The notes under the pieces: model-generated
What the model saw: the letters and a program-made list of their open reading frames with translations, nothing else
What the model was told of the DNA's origin: nothing
Databases searched by the model: none
Part shown: in pieces, positions 47,602 through 55,824 of the stretch
How the letters are laid out: each line of letters starts with the position of its first letter
Position numbering within the stretch: the stretch's first letter is position 1
Translations under genes and position numbers: made by a program
NCBI RefSeq assembly: GCF_900103345.1
Contig: NZ_LT629702.1
Span: 4,464,001-4,528,000 of the forward strand
DNA: 64,000 bases
Origin: Pseudomonas azotoformans
GTDB lineage: Bacteria; Pseudomonadota; Gammaproteobacteria; Pseudomonadales; Pseudomonadaceae
Direction: 5' to 3'

Positions 47602-48181
47602 GTGCCTCAGGGAAGTCCAACAGCAGCCGCGCCACTTCCATCACCTCATCCAGCGCCGCTTCGGCCGACTCCGTTGAGGGTTTGAGCATCAGGTCGTCGG
47701 CATAGCCCATCGCCACGGCAAAGATCTGGCGGGCAGCGCGTTGTGGCGAGTCACAATGCAGGACGTTGGCAGCCACCCCCCGCTCGATCACCTCGGCGAG
47801 CATGCCTTGCCATTGGGCGTTGATCGCCAGGTAAGCCTGGGCCATTTCCGGGTCCTGCATCGCTTCGTCCCAGGCATCCAGCCACAGTGCCCACCCTGCA
47901 TCAGCGGTGCTTGGCAGGCAGTCACGCAAAAAACCCACAAAGGCGTCCAGGGGCGCTGCTTCTGCCAGGGGCGCGCGTACTTCGTCCAACTGTTCGTTGG
48001 CAAACCGCACGAAGGCTTCGCGGCGCAGTTCCTTCCAGTCGCTGAAGTAGTGATAGACATGGCTGCGGGACAGTCCGGCATGTTCGGCCAGGTCGCGGGT
48101 GGACACATCGGCAAAACCCTTGCTGCGAAACAGTTCCAGGGCGGCGGCGATGATCTGGTCTTTACGGTCGATACGCGACAT
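47594..48181 (-). CDS. TetR-family transcriptional repressor
   Basis: A 195-residue regulator from the ATG at 48181 (MSRIDRKDQIIAAALELFRS). The DNA-binding domain is typical: GFADVSTRDLAEHAGLSRSH then VYHYFSDWKELR (about residues 20-50). The C-terminal ligand domain follows. It is divergent from the gene for an ABC-type membrane protein, and the 112 nt between them hold two palindromes that look like its operators, so it probably represses that gene and itself. The inducer is unknown. Confidence 0.9.
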   Translation of the reverse strand: MSRIDRKDQIIAAALELFRSKGFADVSTRDLAEHAGLSRSHVYHYFSDWKELRREAFVRFANEQLDEVRAPLAEAAPLDAFVGFLRDCLPSTADAGWALWLDAWDEAMQDPEMAQAYLAINAQWQGMLAEVIERGVAANVLHCDSPQRAARQIFAVAMGYADDLMLKPSTESAEAALDEVMEVARLLLDFPEAPN

Positions 48182-48223
48182 GGGCAATTCCTTTCGACGC
48201 CGCAGATAAGCGGCGCTTGCTTT

Positions 48224-48261
48224 TTGAGCGATCGCTCAAGGATACTTGAGCAGTCGCTCAA
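48224..48261. promoter_or_regulatory. Double TetR-type operator
   Basis: Two near-identical palindromes: TTGAGCGATCGCTCAA (48224-48239, perfect) and TTGAGCAGTCGCTCAA (48246-48261, mismatched only at the centre). Their centres are 22 bp apart, about two helical turns, in the middle of the divergent TetR/ABC gene region. Confidence 0.8.
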
Positions 48262-48292
48262 TCATAGCGTCTACCACCCCTTTGGTGCACCC

Positions 48293-49207
48293 ATGACATC
48301 CGTCACCCCTCAAATCCTGATTGAAGAAAGCAAGAAAATTGGCCAGCAATCCGCCGGCCAGACCCTCAAGGCGATTGCCAAAGCCTATCCGGGCAAGCTG
48401 TCCGCCACGCTGTCGCTGGTCGCACTGGAAAATGCCCTGTTGCTGGCCTACCCGTTGTTTGCCGGGTTTGCGGTGGACGCGATCATCCGTGGCGACGCCG
48501 GCAACGCGCTGTTCTACGCCGCCGTGGTCCTGGCATTCTGGGTGGTCGGCGCGGCGCGGCGGGCGCTGGATACGCGGACCTTCACGCGGATTTACGCCGA
48601 TCTGGCGGTGCCGGTGATCCTCAATCAACGCCTGCAGAACCACAGCACGTCGAAATCGGCGGCACGGGTGGTGCTCGCGCGGGAGTTTGTCGACTTCTTT
48701 GAAAAGCATGTACCAATCATCGCCACGGCGCTGGTGTCGATTATCGGCGCGGCGGTGATGTTGATCGTGATCGAGCCCTGGGTAGGCCTGGCGTGCCTGG
48801 GCGCACTGGTGCTGTGCATCACGTTGTTGCCACGCTTTGCCCGACGCAACCAGGAGCTGCATGAACGGCTAAACAACCGGCTGGAAAAAGAAATCGGCCT
48901 GGTGGAAAAAGTCGGCGCACCAACCCTGCGGCGCCATTACCAGGTCCTTTCACGCCTGCGCATCTGGCTGTCGGATCGCGAGGCGGCTGCGTACCTGTTT
49001 CTCGGCACGCTGGCCGCCTTGCTGTTTGTGGTCGCCATCAGCCAGTTGGCGTTGTCACCCGCGGTCAAGGCCGGCCATATCTACGCGGTCATGACTTACC
49101 TGTGGACCTTCGTCACCAGCATGGACGAAGCCCCCGGCATGGTCGACCAACTGGCGCGCCTGAAGGACATCGGCAAGCGCGTTGACCCAGGCCTGGGCGA
49201 CCGCTAG
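48293..49207 (+). CDS. ABC-transporter-type six-helix membrane protein without ATPase domain
   Basis: A 304-residue inner-membrane protein with about six hydrophobic helices: LSLVALENALLLAYPLFAGF, YAAVVLAFWVVGAARRALDT, IIATALVSIIGAAVMLIVIE, LGALVLCITLLPRFARR, LFLGTLAALLFVVAISQLAL and IYAVMTYLWTFVTSMDEAPG. It resembles the membrane domain of ABC exporters, with the HERLNNRLEKEIGLVEKVGA intracellular loop. There is no Walker A or signature motif anywhere in it, and no ATPase gene follows: the next gene is a minus-strand MCP. Substrate unknown. Control by the divergent TetR repressor is likely. Confidence 0.8.
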   Translation: MTSVTPQILIEESKKIGQQSAGQTLKAIAKAYPGKLSATLSLVALENALLLAYPLFAGFAVDAIIRGDAGNALFYAAVVLAFWVVGAARRALDTRTFTRIYADLAVPVILNQRLQNHSTSKSAARVVLAREFVDFFEKHVPIIATALVSIIGAAVMLIVIEPWVGLACLGALVLCITLLPRFARRNQELHERLNNRLEKEIGLVEKVGAPTLRRHYQVLSRLRIWLSDREAAAYLFLGTLAALLFVVAISQLALSPAVKAGHIYAVMTYLWTFVTSMDEAPGMVDQLARLKDIGKRVDPGLGDR

Positions 49208-49210
49208 GCC

Positions 49211-51187
49211 TCAACGAAACCGGTCCACCTCATGCCGCAAGCCCGCCGCCAGGGTTTCGAGTTCCTTGGCGGTAATCGCCAGGTTCGACACCACTTCCCG
49301 CTGCTCGCTATTGGCCAGCGCGATGCTCTGCAGGTTGCTGCTGAGCAAGGTCGCGGTGCTGCTCTGTTCCTGGGTGGCGGTGGTGATCGCGGCAAACTGC
49401 TGACCGGCCGAGCGGCTTTGCTCGTCGATACGCGCCAGGGCCGACGCCACGTCAGCGTTACGCGACAGGCCTTCCTGCATCAACACATTGCCGCGCTCCA
49501 TGGTGCTGATGGCGTTGCCGGTTTCCTGCTGGATGCTCTGGATCATTCCGGAGATTTCGTCAGTGGCCTTGCGGGTACGCGACGCCAGGTTGCGTACCTC
49601 ATCGGCGACCACGGCAAACCCACGGCCTTGTTCACCGGCGCGGGCGGCCTCGATGGCGGCGTTGAGCGCCAGCAGGTTGGTCTGTTCGGCAATCGAGGTG
49701 ATCACGCCGACGATTCCACCGATCTCTTGGGAGCGTTGGCCCAGGGTGTTGATCACCGTGGCCGTGCTGTTGAGCGCAGTGGCGATGTGTTCCAGGGATG
49801 ACGACGCCTCTTGCATCGAGTTGCGCCCGATGCGGGTCTGTTGGGCGTTTTCCTGGGCCAGGCGTTCGGTGCTACCCATGTTTTCGGCGATGTTCAGCGA
49901 GGTGGCGCTGAATTCTTCCACCGCGCCGGCCATGCTGGTGATCTCGCCGGACTGCTGCTCCATGCCTTCATAGGCGCCACCGGACAAACCGGACAGCGCC
50001 TGGGCACGGCTGTTGACCTCTTCGGCCGCCTTGCGGATATGCGAGACCATGGTCGACAGCGCTTCACCCATCTGGTTGAAACTGCGCGCCAGTTGGCCGA
50101 TTTCATCATGACTGGACACGTTCAAGCGTGCGCTCAAGTCGCCCGCGCCCAAGGCTTCGGCCTGGCGCACCAGGTCGCCCAACGGCGCCAGCTTGCTGCG
50201 CAGCAACCACACCGTTGCACCGACCGCCAGCAGCATGGCCAGCACGCTACCTATGACCAGGCGGATACCGACGTCCCACGTCACCGAGCGGATTTCGGCC
50301 TTGGGCATGCTCGCGACCACGGCCCACGGCCCGCCTTCGAAAGGCACCGACACGCTGTAGAAATCTTCGCTTTTATCTGCCCAGAAGCGCCCTGTGCCCG
50401 GCGTCTTGGCCAGGTCCAGCATCACAGGTACGGCTTGATCCAGCGCCTGCACGCCCGCCGGCGGTACCAGCCAGCGCTTCTGCTCATCCAGCAAGGCGAG
50501 GGAGCCGGTCTGGCCGATGCGGAACCGCTTGAGGTTGTCGAACTGGGCATTCTGCGCATCGGTGTAGTCGAACCCGATGAACAACACCGCGATCACCTGG
50601 CCACTGCTGTCGCGCACCGGGCTGTACTGGGTCATGTAGGAGCGGTCGAACAGCACCGCACGGCCGATATAGGTCTGCCCGCTGAGCACCCGCTGGTAGG
50701 CCGGGCCCTGGCGATCCAGCACCGTACCGATGGCGCGGTTGCCGTCCTGCTTGGTCAACGAGGTGCTGATACGGATAAAGTCCTCGCCGCTGCGCACGAA
50801 TACCGTGGCCACGCCACCGGACATCTGCTTGAACTCATCCACTTCATTGAAGTTGTTGTTCAACACCTGATTGCCCAGGTACAGGCTTGGGGTCTGCACA
50901 CCGGCCACGGTCACAGGCTGGTCCGCATGCACACTCAAACCGGCGCCGAAACGTTTTTCAAACAGCCCGCTCAAACGCTGGGTACTTTCGCGCAAGGTGC
51001 TGTGGAAGGTGTTGAGTTGGTCGGCGAGCAAACGCGCCTCGCTGGCCAGGTGCTCCTCGCGGGTGGCAAGGTTGGCGGAGTCGAGCGAACGCAAGGCAAA
51101 CACGGTGCTGCCGCTGATGACGACAGCCAGAATCACGGCTAATGCCAGGCCTAACTGGGAGGCTATCCGGGCGCGAGGTTGAGACAT
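49211..51187 (-). CDS. Methyl-accepting chemotaxis protein with Cache sensor domain
   Basis: A 658-residue chemoreceptor. The first membrane helix is about residues 10-30 ([20 protein letters not shown]), the periplasmic sensor is a Cache_3-Cache_2-type domain over about 35-300 ([40 protein letters not shown]), and the second helix is about 310-330. A HAMP domain and a long signalling coiled-coil follow, with the hairpin tip [20 protein letters not shown] and [17 protein letters not shown]. No C-terminal CheR-binding pentapeptide is visible (end HEVDRFR). Ligand unknown. Confidence 0.94.
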   Translation of the reverse strand: MSQPRARIASQLGLALAVILAVVISGSTVFALRSLDSANLATREEHLASEARLLADQLNTFHSTLRESTQRLSGLFEKRFGAGLSVHADQPVTVAGVQTPSLYLGNQVLNNNFNEVDEFKQMSGGVATVFVRSGEDFIRISTSLTKQDGNRAIGTVLDRQGPAYQRVLSGQTYIGRAVLFDRSYMTQYSPVRDSSGQVIAVLFIGFDYTDAQNAQFDNLKRFRIGQTGSLALLDEQKRWLVPPAGVQALDQAVPVMLDLAKTPGTGRFWADKSEDFYSVSVPFEGGPWAVVASMPKAEIRSVTWDVGIRLVIGSVLAMLLAVGATVWLLRSKLAPLGDLVRQAEALGAGDLSARLNVSSHDEIGQLARSFNQMGEALSTMVSHIRKAAEEVNSRAQALSGLSGGAYEGMEQQSGEITSMAGAVEEFSATSLNIAENMGSTERLAQENAQQTRIGRNSMQEASSSLEHIATALNSTATVINTLGQRSQEIGGIVGVITSIAEQTNLLALNAAIEAARAGEQGRGFAVVADEVRNLASRTRKATDEISGMIQSIQQETGNAISTMERGNVLMQEGLSRNADVASALARIDEQSRSAGQQFAAITTATQEQSSTATLLSSNLQSIALANSEQREVVSNLAITAKELETLAAGLRHEVDRFR

Positions 51188-51364
51188 GACGGCTCCTGGC
51201 CGAGGCCAGGATCATCCTGATCTCATAGCGTTGCTCGGCAAATTATCTGGTGGGAAACGTTGGTGCACGATGGTTCCAACACACCTACTTCGGCGGGCCG
51301 AGGCAATACTTGAGCGATTCACAGGGGTATCACGCAAACGATTGCACAAACGCTCTGCCGCCCC

Positions 51365-52285
51365 TCACTCGAGGCGTTCGACCGGGGGCAATTCCATGGC
51401 CTTGACCTCCGCCTGCAAAAACTCCGCCAGGCGCCGCAAACGCTCGCCGCCGGGGCGGGTTTTAGGCCATACCAGGTAGTAGTTTTCGCCACTGGCCACC
51501 GCCGTTGGCCACGGCAGGCTCAGGCGCCCCTGGGCCACGTCTTCGGCCACCATCAGCAAGTCACCCATGGACACACCGTAACCCCGCGCAGCGGCGATCA
51601 TGCCCAGTTCAAGGGTATCGAACACCTGCCCACCCTTGAGCGACACCTGAGATGACAATCCCATACGCTCCAACCAATTGCGCCAATCGCGACGGTCGGG
51701 CGTGGGGTGCAGCAATTCAGCGGTGGCCAGACGTGCGACATCCCAGGGCCCGTCCTCCAGCAGGTTCGGCGCACCTACCGGGATCAGCAGCTCCGGAAAC
51801 AGGTAGCTGGCCTCCCAGTCCGCCGGGAAGTGCCCGTAGCTCAGCAAGACCGCGCAGTCGAAGGGCTCCTGGTTGAAATCCACCTCGTCCACGCTCATCC
51901 ACGCGCTGGTCAGTTGCACTTCGTTGCCTGGCTGCAACGCCCGGAAGCGGCTGAGACGCGCCAGCAGCCAGCGCATGGTCAGGGTCGACGGCGCCTTCAT
52001 GCGCAGGATGTCGTCTTCGGCGTTCAGGGTGTGGCAGGCCCGCTCCAATGCGGCGAAACCTTCGCGCACGCCCGGCAAGAGCAGGCGTGCCGCCTCGGTG
52101 AGCTGCAAGGTGCGGCCACTGCGCTGGAACAGGCGACAGGCAAAATGCTCTTCCAGCGTGCGGATATGCCGGCTCACCGCACTTTGCGTGATGGAGAGCT
52201 CCTCCGCTGCCCGGGTGAAGGAATTGTGCCGCGAGGCGGCCTCGAATGCGCGCAAGGCATACAGCGGAGCAAGGCGTCGAGACAT
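51365..52285 (-). CDS. LysR-family transcriptional regulator (GcvA-like)
   Basis: A 306-residue regulator. The helix-turn-helix is SFTRAAEELSITQSAVSRHI (about residues 22-41) after YALRAFEAASRHN. The effector domain resembles the GcvA/AmpR branch (PSTLTMRWLLARLSRF; LGMIAAARGYGVSMGDLLMV). It is divergent from the norM-type exporter gene, so regulation of that gene is plausible. A T-N11-A palindrome lies 48 nt upstream of its start. Synteny, as I recall it, matches PA5293 of P. aeruginosa. Confidence 0.92.
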   Translation of the reverse strand: MSRRLAPLYALRAFEAASRHNSFTRAAEELSITQSAVSRHIRTLEEHFACRLFQRSGRTLQLTEAARLLLPGVREGFAALERACHTLNAEDDILRMKAPSTLTMRWLLARLSRFRALQPGNEVQLTSAWMSVDEVDFNQEPFDCAVLLSYGHFPADWEASYLFPELLIPVGAPNLLEDGPWDVARLATAELLHPTPDRRDWRNWLERMGLSSQVSLKGGQVFDTLELGMIAAARGYGVSMGDLLMVAEDVAQGRLSLPWPTAVASGENYYLVWPKTRPGGERLRRLAEFLQAEVKAMELPPVERLE

Positions 52286-52332
52286 CGGTAAATTCCTACA
52301 GAGCGATCCACCAACACTATCAGATCAATACA

Positions 52333-52349
52333 CATGAGTTTAAGTCATG
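52333..52349. promoter_or_regulatory. LysR-type T-N11-A operator candidate
   Basis: CATGA-GTTTAAG-TCATG is a perfect 5+5 inverted repeat with a T-N11-A core. It lies between the LysR gene and the MATE gene, 48 nt from the LysR start and about 90 nt from the MATE start. Confidence 0.45.
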
Positions 52350-52440
52350 CACACCATCGCTTTAATCCTTTTGTGTAATGAACCGAGAGCGCCGAGAATC
52401 AAGCCTTCCACAACCCTCTGACTTTACGAGCGTGATGATC

Positions 52441-53838
52441 ATGCAACATCCGGCACGTACCGAACTCTGGGCCATTCTGCGGCTGTCAGGGCCGTTGATT
52501 GCCTCACAGTTGGCACACATGCTGATGGTGCTGACCGACACCCTGATGATGGCGCGCCTGAGCCCCGAAGCCTTGGCCGGTGGCGGCCTGGGCGCGGCGA
52601 CCTACTCGTTCGTGGCGATTTTCTGCATCGGCGTGATTGCCGCCGTGGGCACGCTGGTGGCCATCCGTCACGGCGCGGGCGATATCGAAGGCGCCACCCG
52701 CCTGACCCAGGCCGGGCTGTGGCTGGCGTGGCTGATGGCCCTGGCGGCCGGTTTGCTGCTGTGGAACCTCAAGCCAGTGCTACTGATGTTTGGCCAGACC
52801 GAGACCAACGTGCACTCGGCCGGGCAATTCCTGACGATCTTGCCGTTCGCCCTGCCCGGCTACCTGAGTTTCATGGCTCTGCGCGGGTTCACCAGCGCAA
52901 TCGGCAAGGCGACGCCGGTGATGGTGATCAGCCTTGGCGGCACGGTACTCAACTACCTGCTCAACCACGCGCTGATCGAAGGGATGTTCGGCCTGCCCAA
53001 GCTCGGTCTGATGGGCATTGGCCTGGTCACAGCTATCGTTGCCAACGGCATGGCGCTGACGCTGATGTGGTACATCCGCAGCAACCGCACCTATGCGGCC
53101 TACCCACTGAGTACCGGCCTGCTGCGCCTCAACACCCAGTACCTGCGCGAGTTATGGCGCCTGGGCCTGCCGATCGGCGGTACCTATGCAGTAGAAGTCG
53201 GGTTGTTTGCGTTTGCGGCGCTGTGCATGGGCACCATGGGCAGCACGCAGTTGGCGGCGCACCAGATCGCATTGCAGATCGTCTCGGTGGCGTTCATGGT
53301 GCCTGCGGGAATGTCCTACGCGGTGACCATGCGCATCGGCCAGCACTACGGCGCCGGGCAGTTGCTGCAGGCGCGCCTGGCCGGTCGTGTCGGCATCGGC
53401 TTTGGCGCGACGATCATGCTGGGATTTGCTGCCGTGCTGTGGCTCTATTCCGACCCGCTGATCGGACTGCTCATCGACCACAACGACCCGGCGTTCCACG
53501 ACGTAATCGTCCTGGCCGTCAGCCTGCTGGCCGTCGCCGCCTGGTTCGAACTGTTCGACGGCGTGCAGACCATCGCCATGGGCTGCATTCGTGGACTCAA
53601 GGACGCCAAGACCACCTTCCTGATCGGCGCGGGCTGCTACTGGCTGATTGGCGCACCGTCGGCCTGGCTGATGGCCTTCACCCTGGGCTGGGGACCGACC
53701 GGCGTGTGGTGGGGCCTGGCGCTGGGCCTGGCGTGCGCGGCGGTGAGCCTGACCTGGGCGTTTGAGGCAAAGATGAAGCGGATGATTCGGCAGGAGCCGC
53801 CGCGGCAGGAACTGTGGGAGGGGGCTTGCCCCCGATAG
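52441..53838 (+). CDS. norM: MATE-family multidrug/sodium antiporter (NorM-like)
   Basis: A 465-residue transporter with twelve helices from the ATG at 52441 (MQHPARTELWAILRLSGPL). Conserved stretches: IASQLAHMLMVLTDTLMMAR, GGLGAATYSFVAIFCIGVIA and, in the second half, LWRLGLPIGGTYAVEVGLFA. Family members export drugs and dyes in exchange for Na+ or H+. The last eight codons (LWEGACPR) and the TAG stop lie in a REP arm that begins at 53813. The C-terminus is therefore REP-encoded. Other in-frame ATGs at 52378 and 52435 exist. Confidence 0.92.
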   Translation: MQHPARTELWAILRLSGPLIASQLAHMLMVLTDTLMMARLSPEALAGGGLGAATYSFVAIFCIGVIAAVGTLVAIRHGAGDIEGATRLTQAGLWLAWLMALAAGLLLWNLKPVLLMFGQTETNVHSAGQFLTILPFALPGYLSFMALRGFTSAIGKATPVMVISLGGTVLNYLLNHALIEGMFGLPKLGLMGIGLVTAIVANGMALTLMWYIRSNRTYAAYPLSTGLLRLNTQYLRELWRLGLPIGGTYAVEVGLFAFAALCMGTMGSTQLAAHQIALQIVSVAFMVPAGMSYAVTMRIGQHYGAGQLLQARLAGRVGIGFGATIMLGFAAVLWLYSDPLIGLLIDHNDPAFHDVIVLAVSLLAVAAWFELFDGVQTIAMGCIRGLKDAKTTFLIGAGCYWLIGAPSAWLMAFTLGWGPTGVWWGLALGLACAAVSLTWAFEAKMKRMIRQEPPRQELWEGACPR

Positions 53839-53901
53839 CAATGGGTCAGTAACAGATGAGCTGGCAGACACTCCGTCATCGGGGGCAAGCCCCCTCCCAC
53901 A
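53813..53901. repeat. REPIN (TGTGGGAGGGGGCTTGCCCC type) overlapping norM end
   Basis: TGTGGGAGGGGGCTTGCCCC at 53813 and its inverted copy ending CCCTCCCACA at 53901. The left arm overlaps the norM 3' end and supplies its stop. The right arm stops 3 nt before the proE stop, so the element fills the gap between two convergent genes. Confidence 0.93.
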
Positions 53902-53904
53902 CTT

Positions 53905-55569
53905 CTAACCGAGCAAAGCTTGCTGGCTTTTGCCGAAGGTCAGGTACTCCACCAACTCCGGCAACGGCAGCGGCTTGCTGATCAGGTAACCCTGGGCCTG
54001 GTCACAGCCAAACAAACGCAACAGCGCCAGTTGCTCAGGCGTCTCCACCCCTTCGGCCACCACCTCCAGGTTGAGGTTGTGCGCCAGGTTGATCATGGCA
54101 TGCACCAGCTTGCGGTTTTCTTCGCGCTCCTCCATGCCACCGACAAAGCTCTTGTCGATCTTCAACAAGGCAATCGGCAGGCTGTTGAGGTGCACGAACG
54201 ATGAGAAACCCGTACCGAAGTCATCCAGGGAAAACCGCACACCCAGGCGGCCGAGGGCGTCCATGGTCTGCTTGACCAGGTCACTGCGGCGCATCACGGC
54301 GGTTTCGGTCAGTTCGAACTCCAGCCATTGCGCCTCCACGCCCCGCTCGGCAATCAGCCGGCTGAGTGTGGAGAGCAACTGGCTGTCCTGGAACTGGCGG
54401 AACGACAGGTTGACCGCCATGTGCAACGCCGGCAGGCCGCGTTCGCGTAGGTCCTGCATGTCGCGCAGGGCCCGGGAGATCACCCAGTAGCCCAGCGGCA
54501 CGATCAGGCCGCTTTGCTCGGCCAACGGCACGAATTCACTTGGTGGCAACAGGCCGCGCTCGCCATGACGCCAGCGCACCAGGGCCTCCAGGCCGACGAT
54601 ATGGCCGTCGTCCAGGTCCAGGCGTGGCTGGTAATGCAGCTCCAGTTCGTCACGGCGCAAGGCGCGGCGCAGCTCGCTTTCCAGGTCGGCCAGGCTGCGC
54701 GCGTTGCGGTTGATACGTTCGTTGAAGATATGAAAGGTGCAGCCTTGGGTGCTCTTGGCCTGCTGCATGGCGATATGAGCGTGCCACATCAAAGGGTCGG
54801 CACCGGCGCGAGCGCGGGCATGGGCCACGCCCAGGCTGCAGCCGATCAGCAGGCTTTCGCCATCCACCCAATAGGGTTCGGCCATGACTTCGGTGATGCG
54901 CTCGGCCATCCACTCGGCGCGCTGGGGTGCCCGGCGGGTATCGATCAGCAGGGCGAATTCGTCGCTGCCCAGGCGCGCCAGTTGGTCGCCGACCTCGAGC
55001 TGGCTCTTGAGCCGCGACACCACTTGCAGGATCAACCGGTCGCCGGCCTGGTGGCCGAGGGCATCGTTGGCGTGGCGGAAGTTGTCGAGGTCCAGGTGGC
55101 CGAGGGCCAGGCCACGGCCTTCGTTCTCGGCCAGGCGCGCGGTCAACAGGGTCTGGAAGCCCTGGCGGTTGGCGATGCCGGTGAGCGGGTCCTGCTCAGC
55201 CAGGCGCTGCAGGGTATTTTCCAGCACGCCACGCTCGCGGACGTGGCGCAGGCAGCGGCGCACTGTATCGGCATCCAATACATCACGCACCAGCCAATCG
55301 CTGACGCCAAGCGGTGAAACCAGCGGTTCCTGCTCCAGCAACAACACGCACGGCAGGCTGCAACGGCCAGGCCCGGGTTGCAGGCCGGGCGTGGTCAATA
55401 GCACAGCGCTGTGGTCGTCATCGAACAGACGGCTCACGGATTCCCAGTTTGGTGCGCTGATCAGCACAGCCCCATCGCCCATCGGCGCCAGGCACTCGCG
55501 CAATAACGCTGCCCACGCGGGCTCATCGGCCAGCAGCAGCAAACGCAAGGGTTCGACAGGCGTAGACAA
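53905..55569 (-). CDS. proE: ProE-like c-di-GMP phosphodiesterase (GGDEF-EAL)
   Basis: A 554-residue protein. Residues 1-110 look like a receiver fold but without the phosphoacceptor Asp (AVLLTTPG where DxxMP is expected). The GGDEF domain (about 120-285) has the site RLGSDEF instead of GGDEF, so cyclase activity is doubtful. The EAL domain (about 300-550) keeps its catalytic residues: GLEALVRW, NLSFRQF, ELTET, LDDFGTGFSS, KIDKSFV and EGVET. A phosphodiesterase that lowers c-di-GMP is therefore expected. Position next to rep matches PA5295 (ProE), which restrains exopolysaccharide, as I recall it. Confidence 0.88.
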   Translation of the reverse strand: MSTPVEPLRLLLLADEPAWAALLRECLAPMGDGAVLISAPNWESVSRLFDDDHSAVLLTTPGLQPGPGRCSLPCVLLLEQEPLVSPLGVSDWLVRDVLDADTVRRCLRHVRERGVLENTLQRLAEQDPLTGIANRQGFQTLLTARLAENEGRGLALGHLDLDNFRHANDALGHQAGDRLILQVVSRLKSQLEVGDQLARLGSDEFALLIDTRRAPQRAEWMAERITEVMAEPYWVDGESLLIGCSLGVAHARARAGADPLMWHAHIAMQQAKSTQGCTFHIFNERINRNARSLADLESELRRALRRDELELHYQPRLDLDDGHIVGLEALVRWRHGERGLLPPSEFVPLAEQSGLIVPLGYWVISRALRDMQDLRERGLPALHMAVNLSFRQFQDSQLLSTLSRLIAERGVEAQWLEFELTETAVMRRSDLVKQTMDALGRLGVRFSLDDFGTGFSSFVHLNSLPIALLKIDKSFVGGMEEREENRKLVHAMINLAHNLNLEVVAEGVETPEQLALLRLFGCDQAQGYLISKPLPLPELVEYLTFGKSQQALLG

Positions 55570-55824
55570 GCTAGCTCCCTAGACTCTGCAAAAAATCGTG
55601 GCGGCGGGCATTATGACGTGCGGCCGGATAATCACCAATGATAGGGGTTATCAAACACGCGAACTGTAAACATTAGTCGCAAACAACCCCGACATCCTGC
55701 GGCAAAGTATCAAAACCGGCAAATTTAGATCGAGCGGTACGTCACACTGTCGTTCTGACAGAGCAGAATCCTGCCAGCCTGTTAAAATGCCCGCCCTTTT
55801 GAACAACGACTCCCTGAATTCTGT

